This document shows positions 7,800-20,421 of a DNA stretch of 64,000 nucleotides, in pieces; position 1 is the first letter of the stretch; the number at the start of each line of letters is the position of its first letter. This DNA comes from TMP-86 sp044226865. Its GTDB lineage: Bacteria; Pseudomonadota; Gammaproteobacteria; Steroidobacterales; Steroidobacteraceae. Location: contig JBGAGE010000006.1 of the NCBI GenBank assembly GCA_044226865.1, positions 62,001 through 126,000 of the forward strand, read 5' to 3'. The notes under the pieces are model-generated. The model did not search any database. It had not been told where the DNA came from and saw nothing but the letters and a program-made list of their open reading frames with translations. The position numbers and the translations under genes are program-made.

Positions 7800-8380
7800 A
7801 GGATCCCCAGGACAAGGACCTCGCCCTGCGGGGAGCGTTGCGCCGCCTGCCGCAATCGGTGGCGCCGTCGCGGGACCTGTGGGCCGGCATCGAGCAGGGC
7901 ATTTCCGCGGAAACGTCCCGCCCGGTATCGAACGGCCATGCCGGTGCGGTGCGCTGGGCCATTGCCGCCAGCATCATCGGCCTGGCCGTTGGCGCGCTGC
8001 TCACCTTGTCGATGCAGCGTACGCAGCCGCCGCCGAGTGCGCAGAATCCGCCGCAGGCGCAGCCATCTGCCATCACGCCGCCGCCGGCCGCGTCCGCCGG
8101 CTATGATTTCGTCCCGGCCTCCACCGACGCCGTGCGGCAGAAGCTGCGCGCCGATGTCGCGCGCCAGCTTGCGAATCTTCCGCCCGCCACGCGCGACAAG
8201 GTGGAGAAGGATCTCCTGCTCATCAAGAACGCCGTCGCCGACATCCAGTCGGCCCTGGCCAAGGACCCTGGCAGTGCATTGCTGCAGGATCTGCTGGTCA
8301 CCACCTATCAGAACGAGCTCGACACCCTGGCCAACGTGCAGGCGTTGACGAGCTCGGCGCAATCCGAGGTCAGCATATGA
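7796..8380 (+). CDS. Single-pass membrane protein, probable anti-sigma factor
   Basis: ATG 7796 overlaps the sigma stop (ATGA) and gives 194 residues. A cytoplasmic N-terminus of about 50 residues (ALRRLPQSVAPSRDLWAGIE) resembles the short anti-sigma motif region. One membrane segment follows (WAIAASIIGLAVGALLTLSM), then a Pro/Gln linker and a periplasmic helical domain. Topology and gene order fit a transmembrane anti-sigma factor, but no zinc-binding HxxxCxxC motif is present. The linker just before the membrane segment contains the dispersed palindrome (bases 7902-7915, read as I-S-A-E-T). The downstream gene starts at an ATGA overlap. Confidence 0.65.
   Translation: MKDPQDKDLALRGALRRLPQSVAPSRDLWAGIEQGISAETSRPVSNGHAGAVRWAIAASIIGLAVGALLTLSMQRTQPPPSAQNPPQAQPSAITPPPAASAGYDFVPASTDAVRQKLRADVARQLANLPPATRDKVEKDLLLIKNAVADIQSALAKDPGSALLQDLLVTTYQNELDTLANVQALTSSAQSEVSI
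7902..7915 (+). repeat. Dispersed palindrome TTTCCGCGGAAACG, copy 1
   Basis: Exact 14-mer inside the anti-sigma-like gene, in frame as I-S-A-E-T within a non-conserved linker. Five more exact copies occur in the window. Confidence 0.8.
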
Positions 8381-9276
8381 AGACATACCGATTTCTCCCG
8401 CAAGCCTGGTTCACGCTGGCCGCCTGCGCCATCGCAGCGAGCGCCGCCGCCCAGCCCATCGACCAGCGCTTGCCAGCCGATCCGCACGGCACCGTGGAGA
8501 TCAACAACACGGCGGGCCTGATCCAATGCGAAGGCTGGGACAAGCCCGAAGTGCAGATCAGTGGCGAGCTGGGCGGAAACTCCGAACGCCTGGATGTGCA
8601 GCAGCAGGGCAGCACCATCACCATCCGCGTGCTGGCGCGCAGTGGCATGCAGCTCTCTCGCAGCGAGAGCGAGCTGCACGTGAAGATCCCCGCGGGCAAC
8701 TCGTTGCGTATCTCGGCGGTGAGCGCGGACGTGGACGTTGCCGGCATCAATGGCGATCAGCGCCTGCAAAGCGTCAGCGGTGACATGCGAACCGAGGCCG
8801 CGGGTGCCGACGTCACGCTGAAGAGCATCAGCGGCAACCTGCACGTGCGCGGCAAGCAGGGGCCGTTGCGCCTCGCGCTGAGCACCGTCAGCGGTAACGC
8901 CACCGTGCGCGACCTGGGCGGGGAGCTGGAACTGGACACGGTCAGCGGCGATGTGGACATCGACATGTCCAGCCTGACGCGCGCCCGCCTGAAGACCATT
9001 TCCGGGGATATTGCGATGACGGCCCGGTTGGTGCCCGAGGCGCGGATCGACGCCACCTCCGTCAGCGGCGACCTGCGGCTGCGCTGGCCTGGAGCCGAGG
9101 CCACGGCCATCGACATGGGAAGCTTCAGCGGGGATATCAGCAGCTGTTTTGGGGGGATTCCCGTACAACGCCCCAAATATGGCCCGGGGAGCAGTTGGCG
9201 CTACACGCCCCCGAATGCCAAGGGCGACATCCACATCAAGTCGATGAGCGGGGAGATCACCCTCTGTAACCGCTGA
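8377..9276 (+). CDS. Exported DUF4097-like beta-repeat protein
   Basis: This 299-residue protein has a Sec signal peptide ending near SAAAQ, so it is periplasmic or surface-located. The body is a string of short beta repeats with recurring VSGD/ISGN/FSGD (for example LQSVSGDMRT, LKSISGNLHV, LDTVSGDVDI), the hallmark of the DUF4097 right-handed beta-solenoid family. It ends in a short Cys pair (SSCFGG and LCNR). It is the last gene of the ECF sigma operon, linked by an ATGA overlap. Family members accompany sigma/anti-sigma pairs, but their biochemical role is not known. Confidence 0.85.
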   Translation: MKTYRFLPQAWFTLAACAIAASAAAQPIDQRLPADPHGTVEINNTAGLIQCEGWDKPEVQISGELGGNSERLDVQQQGSTITIRVLARSGMQLSRSESELHVKIPAGNSLRISAVSADVDVAGINGDQRLQSVSGDMRTEAAGADVTLKSISGNLHVRGKQGPLRLALSTVSGNATVRDLGGELELDTVSGDVDIDMSSLTRARLKTISGDIAMTARLVPEARIDATSVSGDLRLRWPGAEATAIDMGSFSGDISSCFGGIPVQRPKYGPGSSWRYTPPNAKGDIHIKSMSGEITLCNR

Positions 9277-9320
9277 CCTCAAGTCACCCGGCGCATAGCC
9301 GATAAGCCGGGGAGGCCCCG

Positions 9321-10328
9321 TTGCAGGCCCCAGCGTTGGAGCGCCCGTTGATTGACGCCTTTGAGAAAGACATGCAGTTGGGCGATGACCCGCCGCGCAT
9401 CCTGCTGGCCGAAGACGACCCCGTCGCTTCGATGCTGCTGACGCGGCAGTTGAAGAAGGCAGGGTATGAGGTCGAGGCGGTCACCGACGGGAACGCCGCG
9501 CTCGCCCGGTTCTCGAACCGCATGTACTCCATCCTGGTCACCGACTGGGAGATGCCGGGGCTCGATGGCGTGGCCCTGTGCCGCGCCGTGCGCTCCATGC
9601 AACTCGATGGCTACGTGTTCATCTTGCTGCTCACCGCGCGCGATTCCAAGGAACACATCATCGCGGGGCTGGAGGCCGGAGCCGACGATTATCTGGTCAA
9701 GCCGGTGCACGAGGCCGAGCTGGTGGCGCGGCTGAACACGGGCCGGCGCATCCTCACGCTGGAGCAATCGCTGCGTGCGGCCATCGACGAGAACCGCTGG
9801 CTGTCGATCACCGATTCTCTCACCGGCGCCTTCAACCGCCGCTATCTCATGGAGCAGCTGCCGCGCGAGCTCGACCGTTGCGCGCGCTACGGCCGGGCCC
9901 TGACCCTGATCACCTGTGACATCGATCATTTCAAGCGCGTCAACGACACGCACGGCCACAGCACGGGCGATGAAGTCCTCGCGGGCTTCGCCGAGCGCAT
10001 CCGCAAGATGACGCGGGCGACCACCGATTGGATCGCGCGCCACGGCGGCGAGGAGTTCGTGGTCATCCTGCCCGAGACCGGCTACGTGGGTGGCATGCAG
10101 GCGGCGGAGAAGATCCGTGCCGCGATCGAGGGCGCGCCGTTCGCCACCATCTCCGGCGAGCTGCGCATCACCGCGAGCTTCGGCGTCGCCGCCTTCGAGG
10201 CCAGCGAAGCGGGCGGGGAACGCCTGCTCGACCAGCTCATGCGCGGCTCCGATGAATGCCTCTACCAGGCGAAGCAGGCCGGCCGCAATCGCGTCGCCGG
10301 CGTGCGGGTGTCGGGCGCGATCCCGCGC

Positions 10329-10346
<18 letters not shown>
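9321..10346 (+). CDS. Response regulator-diguanylate cyclase (REC-GGDEF)
   Basis: This 341-residue protein has a receiver domain (ILLAEDDPVASMLL, acceptor Asp75 in LVTDWEMPG, then LVKPVHEAEL) followed by a GGDEF domain (SITDSLTGAFNRRYLMEQ, GGEEF at 242-246). The GGEEF active site is intact, so c-di-GMP synthesis is expected, PleD-like. The inhibitory I-site RxxD that normally lies just upstream is not in register (ATTD), so product inhibition may be absent. TTG 9321 has GGAGG five bases upstream; ATG 9372 is an alternative start that removes 17 residues. Its 3' end overlaps the convergent hybrid kinase by 18 bases, and the two may be functionally linked. Confidence 0.9.
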
Positions 10347-14252
<3,906 letters not shown>

Positions 14253-14372
14253 GGAGTCCTACATTTTTCCGTGATTGCAGAAGGGGTTAGCCGCTTTCGG
14301 GGTATCGGCCTCAACACCGTGCTCTTAAGCTAGAATCGGCTTGGGGGATTCACCTAATCGGCGGGTAACGGA

Positions 14373-16388
14373 ATGCGCGGTATCAAGATCCTGGGTTTCA
14401 TTCTCGGCGGACTGGTGGCGTTGGTGGCCGTCGTCCTGGTGGGCATCTGGCTGTTCGTCAACCCCAATGCCTACAAGGGCCGCATCGCCCAGAGTGTGAA
14501 GGAGAGCACGGGGCGTGAGTTGAGCATGCCCGGCGACATCAAGCTGTCGGTATTCCCGTGGATCGCGCTCGAACTGGGGCCGGCCTCCCTGGGCAATCCT
14601 CCCGGATTCGGCTCCGAGCCTTTCGTCTCGGTCAAGCATGTTGCGCTGCGGGTAAAGCTCCTGCCGCTGCTGCACGGGGAGCTCGAGGTGGGCAAGCTCC
14701 AGGTCGATGGCATGGACCTGCGCCTGAAGAAGAATGCCGAGGGCAAGGGCAATTGGGAGGAGATGAACAAGAAGCAGGACGAACCCGCCGCGCAGCAGGG
14801 CGGCAACCAAAGCTTCAAGGAGTTGGCCGGCATCCTCATCAACGACAGCCGCATCAGCTATGAGAAGACCACGTTGTCGGATTTGAACATCGACATCGGC
14901 CGCGTGGCGATGAAATCGCCCGTACCCGTGAAGGCGCGATTCAACCTCGATCGCGGAGATGGCAGCGCACCGATGGGCTTTTCCGCCGCGCTCAGTGCCA
15001 CCATGGATCCCGATGCCAAGCGCTACGGGCTCGCCAGCGTCAACTTGAGCGGTGAGATGCACGAGAAGACCGACAGCCGGCCCATCGCCTGGAGCTTCAC
15101 GGCCCCGTCGGTGGACGTGGATCAAGCGGCGCAGACGCTGAAGGTGCCATCGTTCTCGGCGCAATATGCCGCGGCGCAGCTCTCCGGTTCGATCAATGGC
15201 GAGAAGATCGTGGATGACCCGCAGATGCATGGCTCCTTCAAGCTCGAGCCGCTGGTGCTGCGGGAATTCATGCCGCGAATCGGCGTGGAGCCTCCCAAGA
15301 CGCGCGATCCGAAGGTGCTGAGCAAGCTCACCGCGGCGGCCAACTTTTCCTATGGCAACAAGGCCGCGATGCTCAGCAACGTGGACATCGGCCTGGATGA
15401 TTCGCGCTTCACCGGCAATGCGGCCATCACCAATCTCGACACCAAGGCGATGACCTTCGATTTGAAGCTGGACCAGATCGATGCGGATCGCTATCTCTCC
15501 CCTGATGAGTCCGGCGCCAAGCCCGACGAAAAGCCGGTGGACCTGCCCTCGGAGAAGCTCAAGGCGCTGGATGCCAACGGCACCTTCCAGATCGGCAAGC
15601 TGCGCATCGCCGGCATGGATCTCACGGGCGTGAAGCTGACGCTGGCCTCCAAGGATGGTCTGATGCGCCTCAATCCCTTGAAGGCCGCGTTGTTCGGTGG
15701 CGCGTACCAGGGCGACATCACCTACGATGCGCGCAGCAAGGTGCCGGCCATGAAGCTCGATCAGCAGATGACGGGCATCGACATGGCCAAGCTCCTGAAG
15801 GCGACCGTGAAGTCGGAGCGCCTGTCGGGCAAGGGCAATGTCAGCATGAAGCTGGCGGGGCAGGGCAAGAACAGCGATGCGCTGGTGAAGGCTTTTGCGG
15901 GGCGCGTCGAAGCGAACATGCAGAACGGCGCGGTGGAGGGCATCGATTTGTGGAATGCCATCAGCCAGGCGCAGGCGCTGATCGAAAAGAAGCCGCTGCC
16001 GCCGGGAAGCAAGGAGAACCGCACGAAGTTCGACAGCTTCAAGGGTTCGGCCGACATCGCCGGTGGCGTGGCCACGATGAAGGACTTGAATATCGCCTCG
16101 CAGAACCTGCGCGTCACCGGCGAAGGCACGGCGAATTTCATCTCGCGCGCCATCAATTACAAGATCCTGGTGAAGATTCTCAAGGCGCCGCCCGGCGCGA
16201 ATGCGGATCTCTCCAAGCTCGCCCTGGCCGACATCCCGGTGAACATCACCGGTAACATTTCCGATCCCAAGGTGAGCCCCGACATCGAGGGCATCGCGCG
16301 CGCGAAGCTACAGCAGAAGATCGATGAAAAGAAGGACGAGCTCAAGAAGAAGCTCGGCGACAAGCTGCAGGACCTGTTCAAGCATTGA
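14373..16388 (+). CDS. AsmA family protein
   Basis: This 671-residue protein has an N-terminal signal anchor (LGFILGGLVALVAVVLVGIW) followed by the AsmA start pattern (NAYKGRIAQSVKESTGREL, then GDIKLSVFPWIALELG). The C-terminal AsmA_2-like half has GKGNVSMKLAGQGKNSDALV and ends in a Lys-rich helix. AsmA-like proteins sit in the inner membrane, project a beta-groove into the periplasm and help move phospholipids to the outer membrane. The stop overlaps the mutY start, so co-translation with mutY and yggX is likely, as in other gammaproteobacteria. Confidence 0.9.
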   Translation: MRGIKILGFILGGLVALVAVVLVGIWLFVNPNAYKGRIAQSVKESTGRELSMPGDIKLSVFPWIALELGPASLGNPPGFGSEPFVSVKHVALRVKLLPLLHGELEVGKLQVDGMDLRLKKNAEGKGNWEEMNKKQDEPAAQQGGNQSFKELAGILINDSRISYEKTTLSDLNIDIGRVAMKSPVPVKARFNLDRGDGSAPMGFSAALSATMDPDAKRYGLASVNLSGEMHEKTDSRPIAWSFTAPSVDVDQAAQTLKVPSFSAQYAAAQLSGSINGEKIVDDPQMHGSFKLEPLVLREFMPRIGVEPPKTRDPKVLSKLTAAANFSYGNKAAMLSNVDIGLDDSRFTGNAAITNLDTKAMTFDLKLDQIDADRYLSPDESGAKPDEKPVDLPSEKLKALDANGTFQIGKLRIAGMDLTGVKLTLASKDGLMRLNPLKAALFGGAYQGDITYDARSKVPAMKLDQQMTGIDMAKLLKATVKSERLSGKGNVSMKLAGQGKNSDALVKAFAGRVEANMQNGAVEGIDLWNAISQAQALIEKKPLPPGSKENRTKFDSFKGSADIAGGVATMKDLNIASQNLRVTGEGTANFISRAINYKILVKILKAPPGANADLSKLALADIPVNITGNISDPKVSPDIEGIARAKLQQKIDEKKDELKKKLGDKLQDLFKH

Positions 16389-17452
16389 TGGCGCCGGAGG
16401 AATTTTCCCGCCGGCTGCTCGAGTGGTTCGGGCGTGAGGGCCGCAAGCATCTGCCCTGGCAGGCCGATCCCACGCCGTACCGGGTGTGGGTATCGGAGAT
16501 CATGCTGCAGCAGACGCAGGTCGCCACCGTCATCCCGTATTACGAGCGCTTCATCGCGCGTTTCCCCGACGTGCGCCAATTGGCGGCGGCGCCACAGGAC
16601 GAGGTGCTGCACCTGTGGACCGGGCTCGGCTATTACGCGCGCGCCCGCAACCTGCAGGCCGCCGCGCGCATCCTGGTGCAACGTTTCGGCGCACAATTCC
16701 CGGCGAGCATCGATGAGGTGATGGAGTTGCCGGGCATCGGGCGGTCCACCGCGGGCGCCATCCTGGCGCTGTCACGTGGCGAGCATCACGCCATTCTCGA
16801 TGGCAACGTCAAGCGTGTGCTGACGCGGGTGTTCGCCATCGGCGGCGATCCCACCGCGCCGGCGACACTCAAGGTGTTGTGGGCGAAGGCTGCCGCCTGC
16901 ACGCCGCACGAGGGCGTGGCGGCCTACACGCAAGGAATCATGGACCTGGGCGCCACGCTGTGCACCCGCTCGCGCCCGGCCTGCACCCGCTGTCCCATGC
17001 GGGATGGCTGCATCGCCGCAAGCGAAGGACGCCAGGCGGAATTTCCAAACGCCAAGCGCAAGCGGGAACGCAAGGCGCGCGAGGCCACGCTGCTATTGGC
17101 GGAAAGACAGGGCGTGCAGGGCAGGGCCATCCTGCTGCAGCGCCGGCCGGCGGAGGGCATCTGGGGTGGCCTGTGGTCGCCACCGCAGTTCGAGGATGCC
17201 GCCGCCGCCTTGGACTGGGTGCGCGCCCAGCTCGGTGAGGCGGCCGGTGTGCCCCAGGCGCTCTCGCCCATCGATCATGCATTCACGCATTTCGACCTGC
17301 GCTTGCATCCCCTGCGGGTGCCGTGCGCGGGCGAGGATGGCGTACGCGAGGACGATTCCCGGCTTTGGTATACACTGGATGCCCCGCAACGAGTGGGCCT
17401 GCCGCAGCCCATCAAGGTGTTGCTGGATACCCTGCGGGATTCGTCGTTTTAG
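16388..17452 (+). CDS. mutY: A/G-specific adenine glycosylase MutY
   Basis: ATG 16388 overlaps the asmA stop (TGATG-type junction) and gives 354 residues. The N-terminal HhH-GPD domain has MLQQTQVATVIPYYERF, LPGIGRSTAGAILAL and the catalytic-Asp region ILDGNVKRVLTR. A [4Fe-4S] motif of C-x6-C-x2-C-x5-C pattern follows (CTRSRPACTRCPMRDGC). The C-terminal Nudix-like domain reads 8-oxoG (GIWGGLWSPPQF). The enzyme removes adenine opposite 8-oxoguanine. It lies in an oxidative-damage unit with yggX downstream. Confidence 0.95.
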   Translation: MAPEEFSRRLLEWFGREGRKHLPWQADPTPYRVWVSEIMLQQTQVATVIPYYERFIARFPDVRQLAAAPQDEVLHLWTGLGYYARARNLQAAARILVQRFGAQFPASIDEVMELPGIGRSTAGAILALSRGEHHAILDGNVKRVLTRVFAIGGDPTAPATLKVLWAKAAACTPHEGVAAYTQGIMDLGATLCTRSRPACTRCPMRDGCIAASEGRQAEFPNAKRKRERKAREATLLLAERQGVQGRAILLQRRPAEGIWGGLWSPPQFEDAAAALDWVRAQLGEAAGVPQALSPIDHAFTHFDLRLHPLRVPCAGEDGVREDDSRLWYTLDAPQRVGLPQPIKVLLDTLRDSSF

Positions 17453-17467
17453 GATTCAGGAGCTGTC

Positions 17468-17734
17468 ATGGCGCGGATGGTGAATTGCGTGTTGTTGAAG
17501 AAGGAGGCCGAGGGCCTCGATTACCAGCCGTACCCGGGCGAGCTTGGCAAGCGCCTCTTCGAGAATGTGTCCAAGGCCGCGTGGTCCCAATGGCTGGAAC
17601 ACCAGACCATGCTCATCAACGAAAATCGCCTCACGCCCATCGAGCCGAAGTCGCGTGCCTTCCTGGTGACGGAGATGGAGAAGTTCTTTTTTGGCAGTGG
17701 CTCGGAGAAGCCCAAGGACTTCAAGGCGCAGTAG
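17468..17734 (+). CDS. yggX: Probable Fe(2+)-trafficking protein YggX
   Basis: This 88-residue protein has the YggX signature: MVNCVLLKKEAEGLDYQPYP with the conserved Cys, then GKRLFENVSKAAWSQWLEHQ and MLINENRL. Length is typical. It protects Fe-S enzymes against oxidative damage. It sits 15 bases after mutY, the standard gammaproteobacterial pairing; MutY itself is an Fe-S enzyme. Confidence 0.95.
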   Translation: MARMVNCVLLKKEAEGLDYQPYPGELGKRLFENVSKAAWSQWLEHQTMLINENRLTPIEPKSRAFLVTEMEKFFFGSGSEKPKDFKAQ

Positions 17735-17781
17735 GCGTTGGCACGCCGACGTCCTGTCGAGCGCGCGGCCGGCGCCGCCGC

Positions 17782-18663
17782 TTAATTGCCGCTTCGCAAC
17801 CCGAGGATCTTGCGCGCCTGCGCGGGTGTGGCCACCGATGTGCCCAGCCGCTGGATGATCTCGACCGCACGCCGCACCAGGTCGGCATTGGCGGCAAGGG
17901 TGCCCTTGTCCAGGTAGAGGTTGTCCTCCAACCCTATGCGCACATTGCCGCCTAGCAGCACCGCCTGCGCCACCATCGGCATCTGCATGCGGCCGATGCC
18001 GAAGCCGCTCCAGCTTGCACCCGCCGGCAGCGCATCCACCATGGCCTGCATGCTGCGCGAATCGGCCGGCGCGCCCCACGGTATTCCCAGGCACACCTGG
18101 AACATCGGCGGCGCGTCGATGAGGCCCAGGCGGATGAGTTCGCGCGCCAGGCGCACATGGCCGAGCTCGAACACCTCGAGCTCGGGCTTCACGCCGAGTT
18201 GCTGGATGCGCTGCGCCATCACGCGCAGGTGCGCGGGCGTGTTGGCGAAGATTCCCTCGCCGAAATTCATGGTGCCGCAATCCAGGCTGCAGATGGGCGG
18301 GCGCAGCTCTTCCACATGCACCATGCGCTCCAACGGGCCGACGAAGTCGGTGCCCGCGCCGGGCTGCAGCGGATCGGATTCGCCGGGCATCCAATCACCG
18401 CCCATGCCGGTGGTGAGGTTCAGGATCACGTCCACGCCGGCATCGCGCACGCGCGCGGCCACTTCGCGATACAGCGCCGGGTCGCGCGAAGCGGCGCCGG
18501 TGGCGGGATGCCGCACGTGCACGTGTGCGATGGCGGCGCCGGCCTGCGCGGCGGCGATGCAGTCCGCTGCGATGGCGGCGGGAGTGACCGGTACCTTGGG
18601 GCTCTTGGCGGTGGTGTCGCCGCCGCCGGTGACGGCGCAGGTGATGATGACGTTGGGGTTCAT
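17782..18663 (-). CDS. BKACE-family beta-keto acid cleavage enzyme (DUF849)
   Basis: This 293-residue TIM-barrel protein starts at ATG 18663 (MNPNVIITCAVTGG), chosen because it forms an ATGA overlap with the preceding stub and matches the family start. Zn-binding features are AHVHVRHP near residue 45 and the distal HVRLA/GLEDN region; NLTTGMGG is also diagnostic. The family condenses beta-keto acids (for example 3-keto-5-aminohexanoate, or dehydrocarnitine) with acetyl-CoA. The exact substrate cannot be read from sequence. It is the last gene of the minus-strand operon with a VOC protein and a gutted sugar-isomerase-like gene, suggesting a catabolic module. Confidence 0.9.
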   Translation of the reverse strand: MNPNVIITCAVTGGGDTTAKSPKVPVTPAAIAADCIAAAQAGAAIAHVHVRHPATGAASRDPALYREVAARVRDAGVDVILNLTTGMGGDWMPGESDPLQPGAGTDFVGPLERMVHVEELRPPICSLDCGTMNFGEGIFANTPAHLRVMAQRIQQLGVKPELEVFELGHVRLARELIRLGLIDAPPMFQVCLGIPWGAPADSRSMQAMVDALPAGASWSGFGIGRMQMPMVAQAVLLGGNVRIGLEDNLYLDKGTLAANADLVRRAVEIIQRLGTSVATPAQARKILGLRSGN

Positions 18664-18761
18664 GCAGGCAGAAAATCCAAGGGGGAATGATCGCCATCGC
18701 CGAACACAGAGTGTCCGCCGATGGTCCAGTAGCAGGCGATGAGCGAGGGGTCCTTGCTCAT
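18660..18761 (-). pseudogene. Stub of a sugar-phosphate isomerase/epimerase-like gene
   Basis: A 33-codon frame (MSKDPSLIACYWTIGGHSVF, then GDGDHSPLDFLPA) overlaps the VOC stop (ATGA at 18758-18761) and the BKACE start (ATGA at 18660-18663). Its first half matches the start of xylose-isomerase-like TIM-barrel proteins (..LIACYWTIAG.., then SPFDF). These are normally about 280 residues long. The likely explanation is an internal deletion that kept both termini and both translational overlaps. It may still serve to couple translation of its neighbours (inference). Confidence 0.6.
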
Positions 18762-19225
18762 GGCGAATGCGGCAGCGCAAAGGGCCCGGTGGGATCGGGC
18801 TCGAGTAGTTCCAGGATGTTGCCGTCGGGATCTCGCGCGTACGTCGCGATCAGCACGCCCGGCACGGGTTGCGGCGGGCAATTGAAATGCACGCCCGCGG
18901 CGCGCAGGCGCTCGTATTCCGCGTGGATGTCTTTGACCGCCAGGCACACGTGCGTGACCCCTGCATCGCACACCGGCCGGTTCGCCTCATTGGGCTTGCC
19001 GGCAGGCGAGACGAACTCGAACAGTTCGAGAAAGGCATTGCCGGTCTTGAGCATCACCATGTTCACCGCCGAACCCTTCAGGCCATAGATGGCATCCGCG
19101 CCGGCATTGCCGGCCTGCCAATCCCAGCGCGCCACCACTTCCATGCCGATCAACCCGGAGTAGAACGCCACGGCACGCTCGAGGTTGGGCGTGGTGATGC
19201 TGGCGTGGTGGATGCCGGTGATCAT
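18758..19225 (-). CDS. VOC/glyoxalase-family metal-dependent enzyme
   Basis: This 155-residue protein has two beta-alpha-beta-beta-beta modules: ITGIHHASITTPNLERAVAF with a His ligand, AFLELFEFVSP with Glu, then GVTHVCLAVKDIHAEYERL with His, and DPDGNILELLEP with the C-terminal Glu. This is the 2-His/2-Glu layout of vicinal-oxygen-chelate enzymes; epimerases, lyases and dioxygenases all fit. It starts 10 bases after sugE and overlaps the following stub by ATGA. The context with BKACE suggests a role in a small-acid catabolic pathway. Confidence 0.85.
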   Translation of the reverse strand: MITGIHHASITTPNLERAVAFYSGLIGMEVVARWDWQAGNAGADAIYGLKGSAVNMVMLKTGNAFLELFEFVSPAGKPNEANRPVCDAGVTHVCLAVKDIHAEYERLRAAGVHFNCPPQPVPGVLIATYARDPDGNILELLEPDPTGPFALPHSP

Positions 19226-19235
19226 GTCTCGTGAT

Positions 19236-19556
19236 TCAAGCAGGCGTCGAGAGTTTCAAGCCGATGATACCGGCCAGGATCAGCGCAACGCTGATGAGTC
19301 GCGGCGCATTGGCCGGCTCGCCCAGCAGCACGATGCCCATGATCACCGTTCCCACGGCGCCGATTCCCACCCAGACGGCATAGGAGGTACCCACCGGGAG
19401 CGACTTCATCGCAACTCCCAATAGTCCCAGGCTGATGAACATGGCCAGCATCGTCCAGACCGTTGGCCACAGGCGCGTGAAACCGACGGAGTATTTCATG
19501 CCGATGGCCCAGGCGGTTTCGAACAAGCCTGCGATGACCAGGATGATCCACGTCAT
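19236..19556 (-). CDS. sugE: SMR-family transporter, SugE/Gdx type (guanidinium exporter)
   Basis: This 106-residue protein has four membrane helices and the SMR active Glu in GLFETAWAIGMKYS. The Gdx-type signatures are VGFTRLWPT, MKSLPVGTSYAVWVGIGAVG and the C-terminal LAGIIGLKLS. Gdx members export guanidinium by proton antiport. ATG 19556 overlaps the stop of the small MerR-like frame (ATGA). I see no guanidine riboswitch; expression probably comes from the operon promoter upstream of 20160. Confidence 0.9.
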   Translation of the reverse strand: MTWIILVIAGLFETAWAIGMKYSVGFTRLWPTVWTMLAMFISLGLLGVAMKSLPVGTSYAVWVGIGAVGTVIMGIVLLGEPANAPRLISVALILAGIIGLKLSTPA

Positions 19557-19747
19557 GCGTCTTCCTTCCCTTCGTTGCGTGACCAGCGGCGGATGTCGGC
19601 GGAGCCATACAGGCGATAGCCGGCAGCGGAGCGGCTCCGCGGCACGAGCAAGCCGAGCGATTCGTAGTAGAGCAGGGCAGTGCGCGACAAGCCCACCGCG
19701 CGGCCCAGCTGGCCGAGCGTGATGCGGGCGCTGGGCCGGCTGCTCAT
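19553..19747 (-). CDS. MerR-type HTH-only protein, probably truncated
   Basis: This 64-residue protein is a MerR N-terminus: ITLGQLGRAVGLSRTALLYY, ESLGLLVPRSRSAAGYRLYG, SADIRRW. Normal MerR proteins continue with a second helix and a long dimerisation helix (110-140 residues). Here the protein stops right after SADIRRW with RNEGKEDA. Both ends carry ATGA overlaps with neighbours, so the frame is preserved as a translational unit even though the dimerisation region is lost. It could be a decayed regulator, or a minimal DNA-binding protein like a few short MerR-like excisionases. Confidence 0.7.
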   Translation of the reverse strand: MSSRPSARITLGQLGRAVGLSRTALLYYESLGLLVPRSRSAAGYRLYGSADIRRWSRNEGKEDA

Positions 19748-20160
19748 GGCGGCAGCGGCTCACGATCCGGAAGGACGAAGCCGGCGCGCGCCGCAGGTGA
19801 GCCCAGCCATTCAGGCGAGTAATGCCGGGCCAGGACACCGCGCGCGTCCCGCACGAACTCAGGATTGGCGGCGAGGAACGCCTCCCAATCCAAGCCGGGG
19901 GTCGCGCCGCCTGCCTGCGCCATCAGGCGCACCAAGGCGGTCGTGAGGGTGCAGTTGTATTTCTGCGGGACGCCGAGGTGGGTGGCCAGGCGGCGGATGG
20001 CCTCGCAGGTCTCCGCCACCGCCTGCGGCAGGGGACGGCGCTGCAGCAGCAGCCAGGCTGCGCGCAAGTGTCCGCGATGATCGAAGTCGCTGGGCGCGAT
20101 GCTGGCGTCGAGGAAGGCGGCCAGGAATTGGTCATCGGTCATGGGTACCCGGTGTTGCAT
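19744..20160 (-). CDS. Conserved hypothetical protein heading the sugE/BKACE operon
   Basis: This 138-residue soluble protein starts at ATG 20160 behind AGGAGG. It is helical, with recognisable conserved spots FDHRGHLRAAWLLL and LGVPQKYNCTLTTALVRLM; it often accompanies MerR regulators, but I know no function. Its stop overlaps the MerR-like start (ATGA). Upstream at about 20197-20212 is the only A+T-rich patch of the intergenic region (read on the minus strand TAATATAGT), a candidate -10 for the whole minus-strand operon. Confidence 0.7.
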   Translation of the reverse strand: MQHRVPMTDDQFLAAFLDASIAPSDFDHRGHLRAAWLLLQRRPLPQAVAETCEAIRRLATHLGVPQKYNCTLTTALVRLMAQAGGATPGLDWEAFLAANPEFVRDARGVLARHYSPEWLGSPAARAGFVLPDREPLPP

Positions 20161-20421
20161 GTCGGCCTCCTGTTGGGGGCGCTCAGCTTCAACCCTACTA
20201 TATTAGACAGGTCAAGTGGCCCGTCTCATTTGCGCGGGCCGGCCAGGCCCGGCCTGGGTCCCGGCCCGTCCTGGCCGCCCAGCCGCTCGTTGCCAGGATG
20301 TGCGGTGACTCACGGCCGAGGCGGTTGCCGGCGTGAGCGATGTGAGCAAGTCGGCGGTATGAACGGCTTTTGCGCTTATAGTGGCCGCTGGAGATTGCCG
20401 ATGCGAAGGGATTCCACGCCG

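Noticed and set aside
18664..18780. N-terminal extension of the BKACE protein to 18780
   Set aside because: The extension has no family similarity and crosses the isomerase-like stub; MNPNVIITCAVTGG is the normal family start.
19236..19838. Guanidine riboswitch ahead of sugE
   Set aside because: The gene start overlaps an upstream frame by ATGA, leaving no leader; no riboswitch-like conserved stems seen before the operon.
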